NCBI GenBank assembly: GCA_015657535.1
Contig: JADHZB010001741.1
Coordinates: 1-64,000, forward strand
Direction of reading: 5' to 3'
DNA: 64,000 bases
Source of the DNA: Nephromyces sp. MM_2019
Taxonomy: Eukaryota; Apicomplexa; Aconoidasida; Nephromycida
The notes beneath the pieces were generated by a model. It worked only from the letters and a program-made list of their open reading frames with translations. It was not told where the DNA came from and did no database searches. Both the position numbers and the translations under genes were made by a program. Shown piece by piece: positions 24,301 through 36,300 of this stretch. The first letter of the stretch is position 1; every line of letters begins with the position of its first letter.

Positions 24301-27300
24301 TTCCTCTCAAAAAAAACAGAAAAATATTCTCACTGTATCTGCTGAAAGCGTAGATGTTATTCCAATCAGCTTTAATCTTTGCTGAGCAGCCCTTGCACTC
24401 TCAAGTGCACACACAACTTCTGGTCTTATCAATCTTCGAATAGCATTCTCATCTACTCTAGGAATTCGGTGCCCTCCAGCAGCCAAACTTCGAAGTAGCT
24501 GCATTATCTCCTTCTCCGGAATTGGTGGGCAAAACTTCCTCTTTACCAGTTCCTTCATCTTCTTTATATCAGTAATATTCTTCTCTAGAGCCTGGCTGTA
24601 GGTCATAGATTAGAAAAGAGGGACGTTAAAATGTTAACATAAAAAAAAACACACACACAGCACCGCACACAAAGACCAGCGAAAAAAAAATCATCAAAAA
24701 CAAAAGAAAGCAGAGACTAAACCAATATGATACTTATGTAGGTATGTTAATGTGTGTGCAGATGTATTGCTATGTGTGCAGATGCGTTGCTGTGTGTGCA
24801 GATGTATTGCTGTGTGTGCAGATGTATTGCTGTGTGTGCAGATGTATTGCTGTGTGTGCAGATGCGTTGCTGTGTGTGCAGATGCATTGCTGTGTGTGTA
24901 GATGTATTGCTGTGTGTGTAGATACATTTCTGTGTGTGTAGACATGTTGCTGTGTGTGCAGATGCGTTGCTGTGTGTGCAGATGTATTGCTGTGTGTGTA
25001 GATACATTTCTGTGTGTGTAGACATGTTGCTATGTGTGCAGATGCGTTGCTGTGTGTGTAGACATGTTGCTGTGTGTGCAGATGCGTTGCTGTGTGTGCA
25101 GATACATTTCTGTGTGTGTAGACATGTTGCTATGTGTGCAGATGCGTTGCTATGTGTGCAGATGCGTTGCTATGTGTGCAGATGCGTTGCTGTGTGTGCA
25201 GATGCGTTGCTGTGTGTATGTGTACTTACTGTGAAAGCAATGCCTTCGCCTGGTTCTTTCTAGCAGCTGCGTGGGAGTGCGTGTATTGGTATGTGCGTTG
25301 TATGGTAAGGGTATAGGCGGATGAGTTGGTAGGGGTATACGCATAGGCTTGTAGTTAGGTGTGCGTGGCTGTGTGTATAGGCAGGTGTATCTTCATAAAA
25401 TATACAAAAAGCGATAGTGTGCGTGTGTTTGAATGTTCTCACCGTAAAACCCATGCCTTTGCCTGGTTCTTTCTCTCATCAACGTATGTCTTTGAGTCAG
25501 GACTGGGAACCTCAATCTTAGGTTCAGCCTGGCCTACAGTGTATAACGCACAGCCCGCAGCTTCAATACCTTCACCTCCAGATCCAGTTAGCTCAACATG
25601 TAAGGGTCTCAGTATAAGCTGCGAAGGTTCAAATGCAAAAAGTTTATCAGCAGGTGATAGAGGCACACACACAGATAAAGCAAAGGATAAGGCTGATCTA
25701 AAAAAGCTTTTCCATATAAAAAAAAGAGTAAAAATTCAAAAATGAAGATACACACACACAAACACACATAAAAAAATACATATCCATAGACCAACACACA
25801 CCCACACACACACACACACATGTTCTCAGTAATAAACGTAAGCCATTTTCAGCTTTTCCAGCAATTGCACATACTTCTATTACATGGAAAATAGCAGAGG
25901 AAGCACACACAGTTTATCTCAAATCTTCGCATTATAAATAGAGAGTTATACACGCAGTTCAAAATGTTGAAGCCGAATGTCAAGCAGTGACAAATTATCG
26001 CAGGCAGCGGAAAGTGAATCACAAGGAGGTGTACATACACCTACCATAGCTCTGCAAAGTTACGAAGCAACCAGATGCTCAGCAGCCAAATACCTGCACC
26101 TTTGCACATCATTATACAGGCTAAAATGCATAATCTAATGGGGACCGACTTGCCCGTGCGATAAGCCTGCAATGTGCGAGCAATGCATCCCCCAAGCAGC
26201 ATTAAAGCACCCCCACAAGCAACCTTACAATACACCCCCCCCCACTCCACCCCCACACACCCCCCAACCAAACCTCCGACCTCACGGCTATGAGAGCGCC
26301 GTACAGACACCAGCAAAAAGTCAGTCGCCCGATGATCATGAAAAATCTTGGATTGACGGATAGGAGCTGAAGGATCAGAAGGATGGCAGTAGATTGGAGC
26401 TTTGAAGAGGTTATTCTCCAGAAAAGCAACGCCTTGCCCTCTTCTCAGCTTCATCTTCGTCCCAAAGCATTGAATTCCATCAGAAATCAATCGTATATAC
26501 CCAAAAGGGCCGAGTCTGCCCTTTAAGATCTTTTCAATTTGATCTGGGCGATTAGAACCACCTCTGTGTGTGCTAAAGTAGAGGAGGAAGAGGGAGAGGG
26601 AGGGGAGGAATTATAGGGAGAGGATGGAAGAAGAGATGTCAGAAGAAGAGGAAGAAAAAACAGAAGATTAGGGGGAGGAAGTGCAGCAAATAGCACATGA
26701 AAATTCATCTTTCACGACGCAGAAGAAGAGGAAGAAGCACTTGAAAATCAAGAGAATAAAGCTAGTTCCTCATTCATTTCGCAGAGGAATTGTCATTTCA
26801 AAACATACACTAAACAAACAACACACACAATACACTCATGCAAAGCCTAGATATATGTAGTGATTGTGGCGATCGCTGTATACACACAAGAATGGTCCAA
26901 ACAAGAGTAAAAACTGAGCATATCAAATTGAAAAATTGCAGCTAAGAACAGGCAGTTTATAGCGATAAATTCGAGAAAAGCAAGACATTCTGAGAAAAGT
27001 TACACACTCATCTTCACTATCAATGAATACACACAGTTTCAACAGAGAAAGCTTCACACACAGGAGTAAAGCTAGGAGGATGAATCTAAAGGGGGAGGTA
27101 TACGACACAACAGTGCAAAGGTACTCAGGAGTACGCACTCACACAAGAGTACACAGACACACACAGACATACATAAAGACACCCACACACGCAAGAAGGC
27201 ACCCACATACACATCGAGGTATCCACGCTTACCCACACATGCAGGCACCCACACATATACCAGACGCCCATCTAGCCCCATAGCCCCACCCCCCCACATA

Positions 27301-27359
27301 AACTAAAGCATCCTCTTCCAATAAACTCGCATCTCACCGACTTCCTCTCATATTTGTAC

Positions 27360-27396
<37 letters not shown>

Positions 27397-30300
27397 ACAC
27401 ACACCTCCAGCTTACCGATAATAACGAGTAATTCTCGATGCCATTCCTATATTACTCAACAAAAGTGGAAACTGCTCGACGTACTCGAGCAGTGCAAAGG
27501 GGCAGTTATCTCTTAGAGAAAGATCAGCTGGAGTAAGAAAGTAATTGGCAGGATGATGATTGTTTTCGCTGCTCGATTCATCCTTATAAAAGCCATCGAC
27601 AAGAGAATCTGAGGGACTCAGAGAAGGCTCTCCTTCCTTGAAACGCCTCATCACTTCGCTATCATATGGAGAGCTAGAATACATTTGAAGAAAAAATCTT
27701 GTCGTCATTATGTATGTGTGTGGGTTCCTATTGTGTGTTTTCATGATTTGCAGCCATTAATAAAAAGCCAAAAATCGGGTTGGAAAGCTTTTTTTAAGCA
27801 CTCAACAAATGTATATACAGTCATAGAGTGACACGGTACGTACACTGCTTTAGACTTAGAATGTGCGTGAAGGGAGAGAAACCTCCACTTCGTTAGCATC
27901 TTCTAAAAGCAATAAGAGGCATCAGAAAAAACATGTGAACTCACGTAGATTAGAATAATATACATTTTTTGTCAATAAAACTAGGAAGAAACGAGTATTT
28001 ACATAAAAGATGAAGAAAAATGGTGAAAGAGGTGGGAAGAAGCAGTTAGTTTAGGTGACGAAATGGGAGAGGAAATGGCGGTTTGTTTTAAACTCCTAAG
28101 ACAAGGTTGGGGGGTGTGCAAAGCTCACACATACAGGGTGAATATCTCACAAAAGGGGTAAATCTTATACTTTAGATGTGCAATAAAATATTTGGGGTGT
28201 ATTTACACTTCGCACACACCCACAAGGATTGAATATCTTGGAAAAGCGGGATATCTCATAATTTCAGTATACGCACACCCTACGCTCACCACAGAACATC
28301 CCACAGTATACTTACGCACACACAGCGTAACCTCTCAACGACCCATGCACGACTCGAATGCGCACACACAGAAAAACTCTCCCAACCCTATGTTTTTCCT
28401 TCAGTAAAGAGGGAATAAGAGCTTACCGAACATGCCAAGGCTGGAACTCTCCACTATGAGTCAGCACACGCACTGAAGAGGCATAGCCTTCTCCCTCATT
28501 CTTCACCTCAATGAGGCCAGTACGGAAGTCTGGACGATGGAAACGGGTCATGCTCACCTTCATGCCTTTGCCGGTAACTGGAGCAACTCCATAGAGATTC
28601 AGTGCTATCTTTGTGTTGATCAAATCATACCCAGCTGATCAGAGGGGAAAAAGAAACAGAATAACACACACACAGTAGGCGATGCATACAAAAATACATC
28701 CAAAGAGATGCACACAGAGTTACACACACGTACGCATACGCGCACACATAAACAGCTACACACATAAATACATTTAAAATCAGAATCACACATACTTACA
28801 CACACTTAACACAGTTACACATACTTACACACACTTATACACACGTATATACACGCATGCACATGCACACACTTGCACATCATACATATGCACATACACC
28901 TACACACACACGTTCAGCATAAACAAACCTCCTGCACCAGTTAGACCCCTCTCATAAGGATCTCTGTTTAGATAATCATCATCAAACGAATGATTAAGAA
29001 CCTCCAAAGTAGTTTTCGCCTTGAACTCATCCATTAAGGCAGAAAGCTCAGCTCTTGGATCTTTTCTCTGTATGCCTTTCTATAGTGGCAAAGCAGAAGA
29101 AGAAGCGAACTTTAAGATTGAATAAGTGCTCTGTAGCATCACAACTTTAGGAATTCACACGATTTTCCAGCCACACATAGGGGGGGGGAGGAGGTAAAAG
29201 TTAAAAACGAAAGAAATCAATTAAATCTCCAATAGGAGACGTTATTCACACACACAGAGCAAAGCATCTCTGCTATATATGCAAACAGAAACATAATTAA
29301 GCAAAAAGAAAACATCGCACACGCACACATACTTTCCCCCAACTGAAGAAATGTTTGCAGCTTTTCGGGACTTACAAATGCACTTGAGGATTGCTGAGCT
29401 GGCTGTATGAAGAGGGGATTGATACCCATAGATGCCATTCTCAAGCGAGTCTCTTTATCTATATTAAGTAAACGCTTCTTAATCTTCTTCCTCAAGCGAA
29501 TTTGAGCTGCTCTGCTACTGTGTGATATGCCATCAAACACTTGCACATCCTCCTCCACTTCTTGCTCCACTCTCTAAGGAAGGCAAAAGGGCAAAAGCCA
29601 GAAAGCAAGTTCGAAATTTCAATCACACACACAAGTTAATAGAAAATACGAAAAGACTCACACCCATACCAATATCTAAACACACACAGCCACGGAACCA
29701 GATGCGCACGCCCACATTAAGATTCACAAAGACTTTGAAATATTCGTACCTACAGCCAGAACATGCTAACACACACTCACGCCTATACCAACGCCCTCAC
29801 ATACTGACACCCACACACACATACACACGACAAATCCACATCCACATATACTCCCATACACCCACACATACTCAAATACCTACATAAATCCACACACATT
29901 AATGTCAACACACGCACTCATACGCACCCACACACACACTCACACTCACCCACACACACCAACACACACACACACACTCACCCACACACACACACACACA
30001 CTCACACACACACTCACACACACATCTAATCAAATCGCACGAAAACAAGAAAAAAGGCCGCAAGAAAAAGGATATTTTAGTGTCTTTGCTACAGCACATA
30101 AACGAAATACCTACAATGCGGATGCTAAAGACTAAGCTGTTCTAAAGTATCATCATGAAGCCCTTCATTTCATCTAAACTATGGCCGACAGAATATCGTA
30201 CTTTCTTAAAGACGTCGAAAATCATAAGGTAATCGCCGTTTATACGGCTGACTTGCTTCAATGTATTGAGTGTGTGCGTTCGTGCGCACATATAATAGCA

Positions 30301-33300
30301 AAAAAAGATAAAGAAGCAAGCAATTTGCCGGCAACGCCATGTAAAACACACAAAACAAACATATCACACATACTTCAAAACTTCAAGATTAGCAGCTCAA
30401 TCCGCATAAACATCACTCTTTCAGGAAAAAGTGTATACACACACATGAAATAAGTAGCCCAAGCACATGCTCTTTCTAGATTCATGGGAGTCGGTTCTCA
30501 GGCATGTGTGTGTGTGTGTGTGTGTGTGTATTCAGTGGTATTCTATGCATACTAGCAGTTTTCCAGCGACACTATGCGTATTGCCAAGTGTTTAGCATGT
30601 GCAAGGGATGTTTGCGAGATGCTTGTACCATGTGCATCATGTTTGTACCAGGTGCTTGCCAAACGTGTGCTATCTGTACGTCACCTATATACGCCATGTG
30701 TGCGTGTGCTTCCGTTTATTCAAAGAGTCAAAAACATACCATTTTATCTGCATCAAAATCTTCATCGTCTTTCCGTTCATTCCGAGTATGATTAAACAGC
30801 ATAGCTTCATCATTCTCGTCTAATATCACAGAGTTTAAACATCTATCCAGCAGCGAAGGATTCGCAGTCTTCAGATACTTCAGAGCCAATTCCGCACACA
30901 CCCTTAACTTCTCCTTCTTCTCGATTTCCCGATCAATTTTATCACTTTCTCTGTGTGTGCAGCGAAGGTTTCTTATGAAGCATAAACTTCATCCAAAAAA
31001 CCTCCATCAGAAAAGAGTATTCGAGGGGAAAATCAATGAAGAAACTCACTCACTAAGAAATGATAGGCTTATATATAGCATCATACATCATATACACATA
31101 CGCAATAAAAGAGAATACGCTAGAAAAGCACACACACACTTTTGATATAAATAGCAGCATCAAACAAGGTGATGATCATACCTAATAGAGCAGCCAACAC
31201 TTAAAAACGACACATACTCGTGATGCACACAACAGCAGCATGCAAGGTGCCTTTCGTACCTAATAGAGCAGCCAACACTTGAAAACTGCACATGCACACA
31301 CATACTTATGAAGCAGTTAGCAGCATCACACCAGGCCGATTTCACATAAAACGCTTTGTTTATCCACTTACGATTGCTGGATCTCCTTGCGTACATCATA
31401 ACCAACCAGGGCATTCAATTCTATGGCTAAAAAGCACACACACACAAGCATGAGAAGACGCAATGAGAAGGCAGTTGCACTATCTTGTATAGGAAAGTGC
31501 AAACTTTATTTCAGAAATCTATTAATTCTCCATAAAGTGTAAGAGCTATGACAAAAAAACTTTGAAGTCCTCATTCAGTCGCACATAAACTAAATAAGGT
31601 ACACTAAAAACGTGTGTATACTCGTCAATTCATTGCTTTGCAGCTGTGTGTGTGTGAGACAGAAGACAGAAAATACGAAAAAACAGAGCACCAACACACG
31701 CATATAAACCCACTCACCCACTCACCCACTCACCCACTCACCCACTCTCCCACTCACCCACTCACCCACTCACCCACTCTCCCACTCACCCACTCTCCCA
31801 CTCACCCACTCACCCACTCACCCACTCTCCCACTCTCCCACTCTCCCACTCTCCCACTCACCCACTCACCCACTCACCCACTCTCCCACTCACCCACTCA
31901 CCCACTCTCCCACTCTCCCACTCACCCACTCACCCACTCTCCCACTCACCCACTCTCCCACTCACCCACTCACCCACTCACCCACTCACCCACCAACTCT
32001 ACCAACACACACACAGACACTACAATACTAAACACAACGAATCTCAAAAAGCATTTAATAGAAACTGCTAGTTGCAGAGAATTTCTTTGTAAAAATCGTC
32101 ACTAAACAAAGGCTGAAGATGAGATTCTCATCACATACTGAATACCTCGTTGCTCTTCATCATGCCAATGAGTTTCATCAACTTCATCATAGCCAGCTAG
32201 CAGAGCGTGAATCTTTGAGACATCGTATTGGAAGCTTCCAGGTACTTCACCCCAACACACACTATCATTGATTGGAATAGGAGCCTCTGAGTCAGCATGC
32301 AAAGATTCGGAATTATTCTGTATCTCCTTAACCGTCAAATGCATCTAAAAACAGCAAGGTTGCGTGCAGGTATGTGTGTGTGTTCGCGAAACTGAGTGAG
32401 CCTAAAGGCTAGTAACCAGAGTTGCGTGAAAGCCAATGTGGGTTTTTTCGTGAAAGTGAGTGCGTTTGAAGGTAGTAACCTCATCTGCATGATAGAAAAG
32501 GTGTGTGTATTTGGGAAAGCACCTCTGCATGACTGCAGAAATAAAAGCAAGGCAATATAAAAAAGAGTTTTTTTTTTCGCAAACACAAAGCGAGTAAGCA
32601 AAAAAACCATAAAAATACGATAGTAGCAAAGGGAGAGTTCAAGAGGCAGAAAAGGAAAAAAATATAAAAAAAGGCAAACTTTGTAGCAACAGAAGGTTCT
32701 CGATGATAAATGAAAGTGAAAGAGAGAAAGGAAATCCGCTCGAAAGCACGTTTACAGTGGTTTCTTCAAGGAAAAAACACTCATCTGCTCTTCTTTATCA
32801 ACACTTCCCCTTCTTCAGTGTATATACAGAGAGATTTTAGAGAAAGCAGCCGCAAAAAAACATCAACATAAGGGAAACTCAAAGAGAAAAGATGAGGAAT
32901 GAAGCCGAAAATAACATCTAATCAACAACAAATTAGAGCAGATCTGTAATGTTTTTCGTTAAGTTTATGATAAGCAAATCCTTCACAAAACACAGAGATA
33001 ATTAGATGAGATGGATGAGCTAGGTTAGCGGGATTCGCTAGATTGGTCAGATCAGCATGAGTAGCCGCAACGTTTGGCACACACATTGACAAAAACATTA
33101 GCACACAGCGTACACGCACATAGATGGACAAATTAACATACACAACCGTACACATACCGCACAGACATCCACATTGAGAAATGTGGACACACAATCACAC
33201 AAACCTACAAACATCCACACGCACCCAAACAAAATCAAATATACCCACCAAAACCAACAAGCATCCATCCACGTAAACTCACACACACACACACACACAC

Positions 33301-36300
33301 ACCTCCCCTTCCCACCAAACCCCCACACCCTCTCTATCCCACTCATCTTACAAAAGAAGCATCATTAAGCTCATCAGGATGAGCATCTTCATCTGAAACT
33401 TGCTGCTGAGCAGGATGATGAGATTCCACCGCTTCAAAGTCAAATTCATCATCCAAGTTGCTGCTGCTAAACATATCATTCGTCCTCAAGAGAGCACTCT
33501 CCATAGAGGAAGAACCTACTCCACCCTTAAGAAGAAAACTGGAAGATTTTTGAAGTTTTTCTCTCTCATTCCCAGTCTGAGAAGCATTAGATGAAGAGGA
33601 AAACCTGCCTCCACCACGAAATTCATCATTTCCTCCTTCTCCTACGATATTGAAGCCATCATTGGCGTCACTAGGAGCTACTATATTATTGCTATTCATA
33701 TTAGAGGAGGAAGAAAGAGGGAAAAGAGGGTTAAAATCGGTAGGAAACAAGATTTCTTCAAGGATATCTTCATTTTCATGAGGATTTGATGAAGACGGAA
33801 TCGCATTCTCTAAGGCGCCTTCTTCAGGGAGACAGCTTTGAGCTAGGCGGGGTGTAGGATCATGTACTGCTCGAGGGGTGGAAGCTAGGAGAAAAGGAAG
33901 TTTTTGTGTGGAGGGGGGAAACTTAATTATCAGAATGCAAAGAGCAAGAGACTCAAAGAGGTAGACACACTAAGAAAGATATACACACACACACATAAAT
34001 ACAGAAAGACATAAATGTAGTGAGATAGGCACACAAACACAAGTGAAGACACATACGCTCAGAAAGACACATATTTCGTCAGCTAGGCACACAAATATAG
34101 GCGAAGACACACACACACAGAAAGACACACACACAGGGATTAGACTTTATGGGGGAAGTAGACTGGGTGAAAAACTATATACACAGAATTTGACACAAAT
34201 AGATAGGAATACAAACATTGAAAAAAGAAAAACAGACACACACATTAAAGTCGAGAGATGGAGCGAGCAACACACACAACCAGCCCATTAAAAGCATTCG
34301 TAAAATCCTCAGAAAGACTTAATATAAACATCTTTAGAGCTGATCTGATAAGGCTGATAGCTTCTTCATCTCGTAAAATCTTAAGAAACTGGCGTACCCA
34401 TCCATAAATACTAGTCTTCACAGAGCAGCTAAACACACCCTTTCTGTATACACGCCTTCTAATGTAGCAAAAAAGCACACACATGCATCTCAAAAAACCA
34501 CACATCTGCCACAACACACCCAAATGCGCACACACGACATACTCTAAACAAACATATGTACAAACACAGAGAAATACAGAAAAATAAACAAATACAGCAC
34601 ATGCACAGCACACACATACACAAGCTATATCCCATTTTAATTACGAGCTATCAAATACATTCGGGATTAACTAGAAGTCTAATCTACTTCCTCTTCACAC
34701 ACTGCGAAATCTGCAGGAAGAGAATGCAAGCCCTGGAAAATGCAGATTGAAAGTATTTCAGATGAAGATGAATCTTTTTTCCATCCTTTTGTATATAAAT
34801 TAGCAAGCAAACGTCAAAATCTGCACACACACAGGCAGTTTGTTTACCATCATCCCACTTTTCTAAAGGAGATAAAGAAGGCACAGTAGGGCTACTATCT
34901 CCTGTTAAAGCTGCGGCACCAGCACCATTTTTCAGCTTAAACTGCTTACTTACGCCTGATAAAAAGAGCAAATGTCGTGTTTAAACCAGTTGGAAGTGTG
35001 TGTGTGTATGAAGAAAAAAAAAAATTTAGTTTTTTACCTCGAAATCATAAGATCAAACAAAAGGAGGAGAGTCAACACCATGAAATGTCGCACATACACA
35101 GTCTAATCCATGCAAAAAGACACCATGGAATCTCGCGCACACGCTCCGCCTAAGCCGATATAAAGCTTCTCAGTAAGTTTATTTGACGAGTATTTTACAG
35201 CGTCTTTTTATCCAGTAAAATACTTACTGCCAAAGGCAAAGAGAAATCACGTTTTATGCAAAATTTGAGTGATATTTTTCTGGAAAAATGTGAAGACTAA
35301 AAACTTTCTGGGAAAAGTACTGAAGAGGGAAGGGAAATTCAAAGAAGAAAAGAGTTATAAAGAGTGGCATAATGAGTGGACAAGAATATGCATCACAATT
35401 CATGTGTGTGTGTACATGTGTATCCATGTGGGTGCATATGTGCATGTGTGTGTGTGTGTGTGAGTGTGTGTGCGTGTGTATGCGTGAGTACGCAGGTGTG
35501 CGTGCATGCATGCCTTTTGAAAAGTTTGTATGTGTAAACAACCGAGTGTACGAATAAGCTTGCATGCACGTACACAAACAAGTTTGTACATGCCAAAGTT
35601 TGAGCACATAAAAGCAGCTGAAAATATGAAAAAAAACTTGTTTCTGCATATATACACACATTAATATATACGTGCATCTTGCCATAGAAATCCACCTGCC
35701 CTCGTTCCCAGCATCTTTTCCTTACATGCGAGCGTCTCCGTGTGTGTGAGCATGAGAGCATGATATATATAATTATGCCAGCCCCCAGTGTGAAGATGAG
35801 ACTTCCTCTTCTCAACAGGAGGAAGACAAGGACGAAAACAAAAAAAACTTACTTCAATTTTCATCATATAACTTTAAATGCATCATGCAGATAAGCAAAG
35901 AGTGTGCTTCCAACACATAAATAGAACATGAACTTAGCTTACTAACTCCTCATTCGCAGCTCAGGAAGAGTGACAACATCTTTATTCCACTCAGTAAAGG
36001 CAGGAACCATATGCTCTACAGGAATCGTCTCAAAAGGATAAAAATCCAACTCTGTAGCTCCTATTGCTTTCAGAGCTTGAACATTGCGATAAAGACGAGT
36101 GAAAAACTCGGTCTCTGGGAAATCTGGTGATATCTTCAAAGAGTTTTTGAAGAGGCTTTGAAAGCTCAGATTTAGCAAGCCTAAATCCCCTAAAGGAAGC
36201 AAAAAGAGCATGAAATTACAGTAGGAATGCACCTCTGGTCACATAGAATAATGAGAAAGCAGCTCATATCAACGTGGCAGAGCATCACTCAGAATGAAGA

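Noticed and set aside
24741..25220. Possible CRISPR array
   Set aside because: The units are contiguous 20-nt repeats with no unique spacers, inside a eukaryotic intron.
24694..25263. Several long frames on both strands of His/Thr/Gln or Cys/Val/Ala repeats
   Set aside because: They arise from the 20-nt minisatellite, whose three units make a 60-nt open block in more than one frame.
31614..32105. Plus-strand 163-codon frame of THSPTHPL repeats
   Set aside because: It is the 8-nt satellite read in frame; it lies in a TAF1 intron on the opposite strand and has no non-repeat domain.
34245..34480. Minus-strand open stretch containing YGWVRQFLKILRDEEAISL, a possible TAF1 exon
   Set aside because: It looks protein-like, but its phase does not fit between exons 34955-34848 and 33884-33352, which join directly in the correct phase.
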